A stretch of 64,000 bases of DNA from Microbacterium oxydans (GTDB lineage: Bacteria > Actinomycetota > Actinomycetes > Actinomycetales > Microbacteriaceae): positions 1 to 64,000 of the forward strand of contig NZ_JYIV01000029.1 in NCBI RefSeq assembly GCF_000956405.1, read 5' to 3'. This document shows, in pieces, positions 49,226 to 61,998 of this stretch (position 1 is the first letter of the stretch; the number at the start of each line of letters is the position of its first letter). Below the pieces are notes generated by a model, which was not told the origin of the DNA, made no database searches, and saw nothing but the letters and a program-made list of their open reading frames with translations. The position numbers and the translations under genes were made by a program.

Positions 49226-51166
49226 TCAGTGCCGCTCGTGCAGCGGAAGGTCGATCGTTCCGGTCTCGCCCGCGTGACGCGCCTTCGGGATGCGGGTCCC
49301 GAGCACCTGCGACACGATGTCCTGCGCGATCTTCGGGGCGGTGAGCCCCGCATCGACGAGGATCTGATCGCGCGAGGCATGATCGATGAACTCGTCCGGG
49401 AGACCCAGTTCGTCGACAGCCGTGTCGATGCCGGCCTCGCGAAGAACCTGCCGGACGCGAGTGCCGATGCCGCCGACGCGGATACCGTCCTCGATCGTGA
49501 TCACCAGGCGATGGTGGGCGGACAGCTCCACGATCGACGGCTGCACCGGGATGGCCCACCGCGGGTCGATGACCGTCGCGCCGATGCCCTGAGCGCGGAG
49601 CCGGTCGGCGACATCGAGCGCCAGTTCTGCGAAGGGCCCGATGGCGACGATGAGCACGTCCTCGGTCTCGCCGCGCGCGAGCACGTCGACCCCATCGCTC
49701 AACCGTTCGATGGCCGGAAGGTCGGCGGCGACCTCTCCCTTGGGGAAGCGGATCACCGTCGGGGCGTCCTCGACGTCGACCGCCTCACGCAGAGCTTCGG
49801 TCAGCCGTGCACCGTCACGGGGAGCGGCGATACGGATGTGCGGGACGATCTGCAGCATCGCGAGGTCCCACATGCCGTGGTGGCTGGGGCCGTCCGGACC
49901 TGTGACGCCGGCCCGATCGAGGACGAAGGTGACTCCCGCGCGGTGCAGCGCCACGTCCATCAGCACCTGGTCGAAGGCACGCCCCATGAACGTGGCGTAC
50001 AGGGCGACGACCGGGTGCAGTCCTCCGTAGGCGAGTCCCGCGGCAGAGGCCACGGCATGCTGCTCGGCGATCCCCACGTCGTAGACCCGGTCGGGGAAGC
50101 GCTCGGCGAACGGCGCGAGGCCCGTCGGCCGGAGCATTGCGGCGGTCATCGCGATCACGTCTTCCCGCTGTTCGCCCACGGAGACCAGGGCGTCGGAGAA
50201 GACATCGGTCCACCCCCGACCGCCCGAGGACAGCGTCTCCCCCGTGGTCGGATCGATCTTGCCGACGGCGTGGAACTGATCGGCCTCGTCGTCGCGGGCA
50301 GGCTGGTAGCCGCGACCCTTCTCCGTGATCGTGTGGACGATCACGGGGGCGCCGTAGGACTTCGCCAGCTCCAGCGTCTCGAGCAGCGCGGGGAGGTCGT
50401 GCCCGTCCACCGGGCCGAGGTACTTGATGTCGAGGTTCGAGTACAACGCCTCGTTGTTCGTGAACCTGGAGAGGAATCCGTGGGTACCGCCGCGGACGCC
50501 GCGGAACACGGCTCGGCCGACGGGACCGAAAGCGCGGAAGAGGCGGTCGGAGCGCTGATGCAGGTCCTTGTATGCCGCTGCCGTTCGCACCCGGTTGAGG
50601 TAGCGCGACATGCCGCCGATCGTCGGAGCGTAGGAGCGCCCGTTGTCGTTGACGACGATGACCAGGTTGCGGTCGTTGTCATCGGAGATGTTGTTCAACG
50701 CCTCCCAGGTCATGCCGCCGGTCAATGCGCCGTCGCCGACCACAGCGACCACGTGCCGGTCTGCGCGCCCCGTGGCCGTCAGCGCCCGCGAGATGCCGTC
50801 CGCCCAGCTGAGCGAGCTCGACGCATGCGAGGACTCCACCACGTCATGGGCGCTCTCCCCGCGCTGCGGGTAACCCGCGAGTCCGCCGCGCACGCGCAGG
50901 CCGGAGAAGTCCTGGCGGCCCGTGAGCAGCTTGTGCACGTAGGACTGATGCCCGGTGTCGAAGATGAAGGGGTCGTCCGGAGACGAGAACACGCGATGCA
51001 AGGCGATCGTCAGCTCGACGACGCCGAGGTTGGGGCCCAGATGGCCACCGGTACGGGACACGTTCTCGACCAGGAACTCGCGGATCTCCGCGGCGAGTTC
51101 CGCCAGCTGCTCGGTCGAGAGGGCATCCAGATCGCGGGGTCCAGAGATGCTCGGAAGAATGGGCAT
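49226..51166 (-). CDS. dxs: 1-deoxy-D-xylulose-5-phosphate synthase
   Basis: 646 residues from ATG 51166, with GAGGAGG upstream; an in-frame extension to 51304 is not family-like. Dxs condenses pyruvate and glyceraldehyde 3-phosphate, the first step of the MEP isoprenoid pathway. Seen: HLGPNLGVVELTIALH, DTGHQSYVHKLLTGR, the thiamine-diphosphate motif VGDGALTGGMTWEALNNI...NDN, PVDGHD, VYDVGIAEQHAVASAAGLA, HRAGVTFVLDRAGVTGPDGPSHHG and a transketolase C-terminal domain. It lies downstream of acnA with a strong terminator between them. Confidence 0.97.
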   Translation of the reverse strand: MPILPSISGPRDLDALSTEQLAELAAEIREFLVENVSRTGGHLGPNLGVVELTIALHRVFSSPDDPFIFDTGHQSYVHKLLTGRQDFSGLRVRGGLAGYPQRGESAHDVVESSHASSSLSWADGISRALTATGRADRHVVAVVGDGALTGGMTWEALNNISDDNDRNLVIVVNDNGRSYAPTIGGMSRYLNRVRTAAAYKDLHQRSDRLFRAFGPVGRAVFRGVRGGTHGFLSRFTNNEALYSNLDIKYLGPVDGHDLPALLETLELAKSYGAPVIVHTITEKGRGYQPARDDEADQFHAVGKIDPTTGETLSSGGRGWTDVFSDALVSVGEQREDVIAMTAAMLRPTGLAPFAERFPDRVYDVGIAEQHAVASAAGLAYGGLHPVVALYATFMGRAFDQVLMDVALHRAGVTFVLDRAGVTGPDGPSHHGMWDLAMLQIVPHIRIAAPRDGARLTEALREAVDVEDAPTVIRFPKGEVAADLPAIERLSDGVDVLARGETEDVLIVAIGPFAELALDVADRLRAQGIGATVIDPRWAIPVQPSIVELSAHHRLVITIEDGIRVGGIGTRVRQVLREAGIDTAVDELGLPDEFIDHASRDQILVDAGLTAPKIAQDIVSQVLGTRIPKARHAGETGTIDLPLHERH

Positions 51167-51274
51167 CTGCGCCTCCTCACAGGCTTCGTCAGAGACGCCC
51201 GACACGGGTGCGGGCGTCGTCCTGATACTACCGCCCCGGGCAGGGAAAGCTCCGAGGATGGAGTCCCCCCTTGA

Positions 51275-51320
51275 CACGACGGAGGGGCCCGTGTCCGAAG
51301 ACACGGGCCCCTCCGTTGTG
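51275..51320 (-). terminator. Terminator hairpin of acnA, 17-21-bp stem
   Basis: Arms 51279-51295 and 51300-51316 pair perfectly over 17 bp with a CGAA tetraloop; CACG/TGTG extends the stem to 21 with one G-T wobble. It lies 20 nt past the acnA stop codon. The tail has no T-run. Confidence 0.85.
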
Positions 51321-51339
51321 CGATCAGACCAGCGTGCGA

Positions 51340-54177
<2,838 letters not shown>

Positions 54178-54222
54178 GAATCCGTCTCCTTCTATTCGGA
54201 TGGGAGCGACAGGCGCCTCCAT

Positions 54223-54255
54223 CTTGCTCGCCAGCGAGCCCCTGCGGCTAGCAAG
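54223..54255 (-). promoter_or_regulatory. Hairpin in the acnA leader
   Basis: CTTGCTCGCC (54223-54232) and GGCTAGCAAG (54246-54255) pair with one mismatch around a 13-nt loop, 46-78 nt upstream of the acnA start and inside the likely 5' untranslated region. Possible attenuation or mRNA stability element. Confidence 0.4.
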
Positions 54256-54302
54256 GGGGACCTAACCAGTCTGCTCCGGGAAGCGCACCGGCGAAAGCCT
54301 GC

Positions 54303-54328
54303 GATTTATCTTGATGTCAAGATAAATC
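54303..54328. promoter_or_regulatory. Perfect AT-rich inverted repeat upstream of acnA
   Basis: GATTTATCTTGA (54303-54314), two bases, then TCAAGATAAATC (54317-54328): a perfect 12-bp inverted repeat in a GC-rich genome, 2 nt after the DUF3159 stop and 126 bp upstream of the acnA start. On the minus strand it includes TTGACA, so it may overlap the acnA -35 region. The symmetry fits a dimeric winged-helix regulator such as a MarR-family member; the protein is not identifiable from this window. Confidence 0.7.
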
Positions 54329-54330
54329 TA

Positions 54331-55065
54331 TCATGCCTCGGGAGTGTCCTCGCGCGCAGCCTCGCGGGGGTGGAGAGCGCGGACCACCAACCAGGTCACG
54401 GCGATGAGCGGTGCGAACAACGGCAGCCCCATGATGAGCTTGAGCGTGCCGAGGGCCGTCACGTCGCCGGCGAGATACAGGGGAAGCTGCACGGCTAGAC
54501 GTGCGAAGAACAGCGCCGCCCAGGCGATCCCGAGCCAGAAGTACGCGCGGCGCTTGCGGCGGTCATCGCGCCACGCGGTGCCCTCCCCCATCAGGAATCC
54601 GACCGCGAGGCCGATGAGCGACCAGCCGATCAGCGCGGAGACCAGGATCACCGATCCGTAGACCGCGTTCGTGATGAGTCCGGGCACGAAGTTGTCCGCG
54701 CCTCGCCCTGTCCACAGCGCGAGGGCTGCGGCGGCGACGGCGGCGATCAGACCACCGAGCGCGGCCGAGGGTGGAGACTTCTGCGCCAGTCGGACGAGTG
54801 TGAACACCGCTGCCAGACCGACCGACACCCCGAGTGAGAGGATCAGCGGTTCCGGTCGGATGGTGAACAGGATGACGAAGGCGAGGCTCGGGAGCACGGA
54901 CTCGAGGATGCCGCGCCACCCGCCCATCGCAGACCAGACCACCTTGTGCGTGCTGGAGCTCTCAGCGGGGTCGAGGCCGGCACGACGCGCGACTCCTCCG
55001 AGCGCCTCCCCGAGGATCTCGGAGGTGCTCTTCTCGCGTTCGGCGTCGGGCTCGGGAACGCTCAC
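54331..55065 (-). CDS. DUF3159 family membrane protein
   Basis: 244 residues from GTG 55065, overlapping the DUF3710 stop by 4 nt. After a soluble N-terminal segment (SEILGEALGGVARRAGL) come five to six hydrophobic helices; MGGWRGILESVLPSLAFVILFT and the RRKRRAYFWLGIAWAALFFARLAVQLPLY segment are family-typical. DUF3159 proteins are actinobacterial integral membrane proteins of unknown function, linked to dut and DUF3710. Confidence 0.9.
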   Translation of the reverse strand: MSVPEPDAEREKSTSEILGEALGGVARRAGLDPAESSSTHKVVWSAMGGWRGILESVLPSLAFVILFTIRPEPLILSLGVSVGLAAVFTLVRLAQKSPPSAALGGLIAAVAAAALALWTGRGADNFVPGLITNAVYGSVILVSALIGWSLIGLAVGFLMGEGTAWRDDRRKRRAYFWLGIAWAALFFARLAVQLPLYLAGDVTALGTLKLIMGLPLFAPLIAVTWLVVRALHPREAAREDTPEA

Positions 55066-55649
55066 GCGGAGCCCGGGGTCGCCGGCATCTTGAGCGGGAT
55101 GAGGTCACGCGGGGGCATCGGCGAACCACCGCGGACGACCACGATCGAGCGGAAGAGATCCTCGACCTTCTCGGCGGCTTCGGGGTCGGACGCTCCTGCG
55201 CCACCGATCACTCCGCGCAGGAACCAGCGCGGGCCGTCGATGCCGATGAAGCGCGCAAGACGCAGCCCGGATCCTTCCGCAGCCGTGGCAGGGACCTCCG
55301 CGAGGAGCTCCTTGCCCAGCGGACCTTCGCGCTCCTCGACGCGACCGCCCTGCGCCTTGACCTGGTCGCGGAGCTGCACCCGGGTCTCGTCCCACAGACC
55401 GCCGGAGCGCGGGGCAGCGAACGGCTGCACCTGCAGCGAGGAGTCCGCGTAGTCGAGGCCGACAGCCACGATGCGCTTCGACTGCTCCTCGACCTCGAGG
55501 CGCAGGTTCAGCCCCTCGCGCGGCAGGATCTTGATGCCACCGAGGTCGATGTACGGGCGGACCGGGTTCGCCTCGGAGTCGTCGAAGGGGCCGTCGGTGG
55601 CACGGTTCAGCGGTGCCGACTTCGAAGGGGTCTCGTTGTTGTCAGTCAT
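55062..55649 (-). CDS. DUF3710 family protein
   Basis: 195 residues from ATG 55649, overlapping the dut stop by 8 nt. Family markers: GPFDDSEAN, YIDLGGIKILPREGLNLRLEVEE, SSLQVQPFAAPRSGGLWDETR, RFIGIDGPRWFLRGVIGGAG and VVVRGGSPMPPRDLIPL. Soluble, no catalytic residues recognisable. It is a conserved actinobacterial partner of dut; function unknown. Confidence 0.9.
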   Translation of the reverse strand: MTDNNETPSKSAPLNRATDGPFDDSEANPVRPYIDLGGIKILPREGLNLRLEVEEQSKRIVAVGLDYADSSLQVQPFAAPRSGGLWDETRVQLRDQVKAQGGRVEEREGPLGKELLAEVPATAAEGSGLRLARFIGIDGPRWFLRGVIGGAGASDPEAAEKVEDLFRSIVVVRGGSPMPPRDLIPLKMPATPGSA

Positions 55650-56115
55650 TGGCTCGTCCTGCTTCGCTCTGGTGGGTCGCTGCCTGGTAGCCGGTGGAGC
55701 CGAAGCCACCGGCACCGCGGACGCTGTCCGGCAGCTCGTCGACCGGGATGAACGTGGCGCGCGTGACCGGCATGATGATCAGCTGCGCGATACGATCGCC
55801 GACCGCCACATCGTACGCGCTCTTGGTATCCGTGTTGATCAGACTCACCTTGATCTCGCCTCGATATCCGGCGTCCACCGTTCCCGGGGAGTTCACGATC
55901 GAGATGCCGTGCTTGGCCGCCAGCCCGCTGCGGGGGACGACGAATGCCGCGTAGCCGTCGGGCAACGCGATGCGCACCCCGGTCGGCACGAGTGCGCGCT
56001 CCCCCGGCTCGAGGTGCACCGCCTCTGCCGCCACGAGATCGGCACCGGCATCTCCCGGATGCGCATACCCGGGCACCACTGCAGCGATAATGGGGATATC
56101 AACGGAATCGGTCAC
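55642..56115 (-). CDS. dut: Deoxyuridine 5'-triphosphate nucleotidohydrolase (dUTPase)
   Basis: 157 residues from GTG 56115. It hydrolyses dUTP to dUMP, preventing uracil in DNA. The five trimeric-dUTPase motifs are visible: HPGDAGADLVA (I), PRSGLAAKHGI (II), SPGTVDAGYRGEIKVSLIN (III), VGDRIAQLII (IV) and GAGGFGSTG (V). First gene of the dut-DUF3710-DUF3159 operon. Its start codon is only 3 bp from that of the divergent DUF3093 gene, so it may be leaderless. Confidence 0.96.
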   Translation of the reverse strand: MTDSVDIPIIAAVVPGYAHPGDAGADLVAAEAVHLEPGERALVPTGVRIALPDGYAAFVVPRSGLAAKHGISIVNSPGTVDAGYRGEIKVSLINTDTKSAYDVAVGDRIAQLIIMPVTRATFIPVDELPDSVRGAGGFGSTGYQAATHQSEAGRAND

Positions 56116-56118
56116 CCC

Positions 56119-56592
56119 ATGAGGCTAATGCAGAACCCCGTCACAGACTCACGTCCCCGCTACCGCGAGAGACTCTCGCCGAGCCTCTGGCTGCTCGTGA
56201 CCGTCGCGGTCGCCGGTCCCATGGTCTCGCTCGTCTTCGTGCCCATCGGCTCGACGGTCGCTCTCGTCGTCGGTGCGGCTGTGTCGGCCCTGCTCGTGCT
56301 CGCGGTGATCGCCGCCACGCCGGTGGTATCCGTCTCCGGCTCAATCCTGCACGCGGGGCGGGCGCACATCGACACGAAGCATCTCGGAGACCCCACCCCG
56401 CTGACCGGCGAGGACGCACGTCACGCCCGCGGCCCCGGTCTCCCGGCACGGGGATGGCACCTGATCCGCGGCGGGATCGACGGAGTCGTCGTCGTCCCGA
56501 ACCTCGACGCGGACGATCCCGTCGACACGTGGACGATCTCGACGCGCACGCCCGATCGGCTCGCCGCCGCGATTCGCGCTTCCCAGGTCTGA
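56119..56592 (+). CDS. DUF3093 family membrane protein
   Basis: 157 residues from ATG 56119 (ATG 56128 also possible). Two membrane helices (SLWLLVTVAVAGPMVSLVFVPIG and VALVVGAAVSALLVLAVIAATPVV) precede a small soluble domain with GSILHAGRAHIDTKHLG, RGWHLIRGGIDGVVVVPNLD and DPVDTWTISTRTP. This is the usual DUF3093 layout, a family found beside dut in actinobacteria, of unknown function. Confidence 0.88.
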   Translation: MRLMQNPVTDSRPRYRERLSPSLWLLVTVAVAGPMVSLVFVPIGSTVALVVGAAVSALLVLAVIAATPVVSVSGSILHAGRAHIDTKHLGDPTPLTGEDARHARGPGLPARGWHLIRGGIDGVVVVPNLDADDPVDTWTISTRTPDRLAAAIRASQV

Positions 56593-56664
56593 GCCGGGGT
56601 CTGGTCGACGCGCCCCGGACTGGCCACCGCACTCCTGAGCCTGCCGAGTGCACCTGAACGACAG

Positions 56665-56695
56665 CGCGCCCCAGACCGTGATGGTCGGGGGCGCG
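56665..56695. terminator. Bidirectional terminator hairpin
   Basis: CGCGCCCCAGACC (56665-56677) and GGTCGGGGGCGCG (56683-56695) pair over 13 positions with one mismatch and a 5-nt loop, between the convergent DUF3093 and DUF4193 genes. Confidence 0.7.
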
Positions 56696-56718
56696 TGATA
56701 CGTCGCTCGGAGGACTGC

Positions 56719-57012
56719 TTACGCAGCGCACTCCTTGCAGATGGGCCCGGATGCGCCCTCGTGGTCGAGCTGCGAGCGGTGCTTCACGAGGAAGCAGCTC
56801 ATGCACGTGAACTCGTCCTGCTGCGCGGGCAGCACGACGACATCGAGCTCGAGATCGGAAAGGTCGGCACCCGGGAGGTCGAAGCTCGACGGGTTGTCGG
56901 AGTCTTCGTCCCCGCTTGCGCCGGACAGCTTGTCCGGCACACGCTCCTTGAGGGCTTCGATCGACTCGGAGTCGTCTTCGCTCTTTCGGGGGGCGTCGTA
57001 ATCGGTTGCCAT
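56719..57012 (-). CDS. DUF4193 family protein (small zinc-ribbon-like)
   Basis: 97 residues from ATG 57012, with GGAGA upstream. It opens MATDYDAPRK, as actinobacterial DUF4193 proteins do, has a Ser/Asp-rich middle, and ends with FTCMSCFLVKHRSQL and PICKECA; the two CxxC pairs probably bind zinc. Conserved small protein of unknown function that lies between DUF3093 and SepH in related genomes. Confidence 0.9.
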   Translation of the reverse strand: MATDYDAPRKSEDDSESIEALKERVPDKLSGASGDEDSDNPSSFDLPGADLSDLELDVVVLPAQQDEFTCMSCFLVKHRSQLDHEGASGPICKECAA

Positions 57013-57210
57013 GCGGTAGATCTCCACTTTCATGGTGCGAGTGGGTGGTGCGCCGTCGGGTATTCGGCGGCCATAGTTTGCACGACCAGACGACATAACG
57101 CAAATGCTCGTCCGTGCGACAGAGGAAACTCACGGCACGCCCACGCTATTCCCGTCCGTGACCGCTCTCGCGTGACACCATGAACGGACACCCATCAGAG
57201 GGGCATTCGC

Positions 57211-58260
57211 ATGGAAAACGTCACCATCGTCGGCACAGAAGCAGGAGTCCTCGTACTCGCGACCGAGTCGGGCGAGCGGTTCGCGCTGCCCATCGACGAC
57301 ATGCTGCAGCGCGAGATCCGCCGCGCCACCCGCCAGAGCGAGCCGGCGGCCCAGAAGCTCGCCGCGAGCCCGCGCGACATCCAGGCCCAGATCCGAGCCG
57401 GACTCACCGCACCCGAGGTCGCAGAGCTGCTCGGCATCAGCGTGGACGACGTGGCCCGCTTCGAAGGACCCGTCCTCGCCGAACGCGAGCACGTGATCGG
57501 ACAGGCCCTGGCCGTCCCCGTCCTGATCGGCAGCGAGGTCGAGCCGGACGCACAGCCCACGTTCGGTGTGGCCGTCCGAGCCAAGCTCGCCGAGATCGAC
57601 GCCACCTCCGAGCGCTGGGCGAGTTGGAAGGAGGACTCCAGCTGGACCATCAAGCTCGAGTTCACCGCCAACGAGGTCGACCATGACGCCCGCTGGAGCT
57701 TCGATCCCCGCCGCAGCGCGCTCTCGCCGCTGAACGCCGACGCGACGCAACTGTCACGGCAAGGCTCGCTTCCCGAGGGCCTCATTCCTCGTCTGCGTGC
57801 GGTCGACGCCGATCGGACCTCTCCCTACAAGGATGAGAGCCGCTTCGACTCCGGCGCCTTCGGACCGCGACTGGTGCCTGCACCCGACGCGGATGTGGAA
57901 GACCCGTCGCTCCCTGCCCGTTCCGACGCGGCAGCGCAGGATGCGGCCATCAAGCGCGCACCCGCCGCGCAGACGACGAGCCCGGAGACGGCGGACCTCC
58001 TCGAGGCTCTCCGTCGACGCCGCGGGCAGCGGGAGACCGCACCCCTGCTGGACGAGGTCGAAGAGTCGGATCGCGCTGACCAGAGTCCGATCTCCCTCTT
58101 CGAGGCCCTGGAGCAGCCGGAGGAAGAGCCGGAGCCTCCGCAGCCCGCACCGCAGACCAGCAGCTCGGACACCACCGGGGATTCGTCTGGACGCCGCCGC
58201 CGCCGGAACGCGATGCCCTCATGGGACGAGATCGTCTTCGGCGCACGCACCGATGAGTGA
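57211..58260 (+). CDS. sepH: Septation protein SepH (DUF3071)
   Basis: 349 residues from ATG 57211. In Streptomyces SepH binds FtsZ and promotes Z-ring assembly. The N-terminal DUF3071 domain (about residues 1-170) includes FALPIDDMLQREIRRATRQ and an HTH (LTAPEVAELLGISVDDVARFEGP) that is needed for FtsZ contact. A long Asp/Glu/Pro/Ser-rich disordered region follows, and the protein ends with the conserved RRNAMPSWDEIVFGAR motif. Confidence 0.94.
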   Translation: MENVTIVGTEAGVLVLATESGERFALPIDDMLQREIRRATRQSEPAAQKLAASPRDIQAQIRAGLTAPEVAELLGISVDDVARFEGPVLAEREHVIGQALAVPVLIGSEVEPDAQPTFGVAVRAKLAEIDATSERWASWKEDSSWTIKLEFTANEVDHDARWSFDPRRSALSPLNADATQLSRQGSLPEGLIPRLRAVDADRTSPYKDESRFDSGAFGPRLVPAPDADVEDPSLPARSDAAAQDAAIKRAPAAQTTSPETADLLEALRRRRGQRETAPLLDEVEESDRADQSPISLFEALEQPEEEPEPPQPAPQTSSSDTTGDSSGRRRRRNAMPSWDEIVFGARTDE

Positions 58261-58307
58261 GACACCCCTCGCCTGACCCACTTCCGAGGCGGACCGGATG
58301 ACGTGCT

Positions 58308-59429
58308 TCAGCGTCCGAACGCGCCGAGCTTGATCAGCGGAACCTGTCGCTCCTCCGGCGTCATCGCGCCGTGCTGGCCCACCATCCCGCGACTGCGCTG
58401 ATCGGCGGCGGTTCCGTCATAGACGGCCCAGGCTCCACGCGCGATCGCGAGCATGTCGCCCATTCGTGAGGCGGCGGCATCGGTGACCGTCGGTCCGAAG
58501 AGGCCGTGTCGAACCGCCTCTTCGCGGGTGAGCACATCAGCCACCCTCTCCAGGTCGGCCCGCCATCGCGCGGTCATCGCAGCGAGGTCTGTCTCGGGCT
58601 CCAGGTACACATGCAGCATCCGCGGCTCGCCGCCGATGTGACGGATCCCCGCCACATGCTCCTCCTCCAGGACCATCTGCCGGTTCGGAGCCACGTCGAC
58701 CATCCCGTGATCCGAGGTGACGACCACGCCGACACCGGTGGGCACGCGCGCGGACAGAGCCGCGTCGACGTCCTCCAATGCGGCGACCCATTCCCCGGAG
58801 GCGATGCCGTACTTGTGGCCTGCCTTGTCGACCTCGGGCAGGTAGCAGTAGACGAGCGATCCCGGATGCGCGCGCGCGAGTTCATACGCCGCTTCGATCC
58901 GCGAGGCGGCGGTCGTCGCGGGAACGAACTCGGCACCACGGAGCGTGGCCTTGGTGAAGCCGCTGTGCGCATAGCCGGCGAACCCGACCGCGAAACTCCG
59001 GTGTCCTCTGCTGCCCGCTCGCTCGAAGATCGTCGGAGCCGCCTGCCACGTGAGGGGATCGATGCCGTCGGTCTCCCACCCGCTGAGCTGATTGACGAGC
59101 ACATCCCGGCTCGGATCGAGCACGCGGTAACCCACGAGACCGTGCTCGCCCGGCCACACGCCCGTGACGATGCTCGTGAGCGCAGCCGCCGTGGTCGACG
59201 GGAAGACGGAGTGGGCCACATCCTTCTTCGCCATGCCGGAGGTCAGAGCACGCGCGTGTCCGGCATGCCCGCGCAGACTGATCGCCCCGAGCCCGTCGAT
59301 CACCACGAGCACGACCGATTCCGCGCGCGGCAGAACCTCGGATTCGCCTCGGAGAGCGGCGAACAGGTCGCCCGCCACCCCGACGACACTCCGGGCGCTC
59401 GGCGTCGCGGACGGTAGCATGAAGGACAT
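58308..59429 (-). CDS. Alkaline phosphatase superfamily phosphodiesterase (nucleotide pyrophosphatase-like)
   Basis: 373 residues from ATG 59429 (ATG 59420 also possible). Metal and nucleophile residues of the family: Asp in VVIDGLGAISL, Thr nucleophile in FPSTTAAALTSIVTG, Asp/His in LPEVDKAGHKYG, Asp-His in TSDHGMVDV, and His in VGQHGAMTP near the C-terminus. Members hydrolyse phosphodiester or phosphate bonds. No signal peptide, so cytoplasmic. Substrate unknown. A leftward frame that continues far upstream through parC and parE is a GC artefact. Confidence 0.88.
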   Translation of the reverse strand: MSFMLPSATPSARSVVGVAGDLFAALRGESEVLPRAESVVLVVIDGLGAISLRGHAGHARALTSGMAKKDVAHSVFPSTTAAALTSIVTGVWPGEHGLVGYRVLDPSRDVLVNQLSGWETDGIDPLTWQAAPTIFERAGSRGHRSFAVGFAGYAHSGFTKATLRGAEFVPATTAASRIEAAYELARAHPGSLVYCYLPEVDKAGHKYGIASGEWVAALEDVDAALSARVPTGVGVVVTSDHGMVDVAPNRQMVLEEEHVAGIRHIGGEPRMLHVYLEPETDLAAMTARWRADLERVADVLTREEAVRHGLFGPTVTDAAASRMGDMLAIARGAWAVYDGTAADQRSRGMVGQHGAMTPEERQVPLIKLGAFGR

Positions 59430-59473
59430 CCGAGCCAGTCTGACACAGGCTCCCGTATGCCCCCAGGAAGTCC

Positions 59474-61915
<2,442 letters not shown>

Positions 61916-61949
61916 GCCCACGCGCGCGGCCCGTCCGCGTGCGAGAGAG

Positions 61950-61987
61950 AAGAAGCCGGCCCGGTCTGCACCGGGCCGGCTTCTTTC
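61950..61987. terminator. Bidirectional intrinsic terminator between parC and parE
   Basis: AAGAAGCCGGCCCGG (61950-61964) pairs with CCGGGCCGGCTTCTT (61971-61985) in a perfect 15-bp stem with a 6-nt loop; T-rich and A-rich flanks suit termination in both directions. Confidence 0.85.
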
Positions 61988-61998
61988 GTCTCCGAGGT

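Noticed and set aside
49229-51274. Rightward 681-codon open frame opposite dxs
   Set aside because: Antisense shadow of dxs, without any conserved motif or ribosome binding site.
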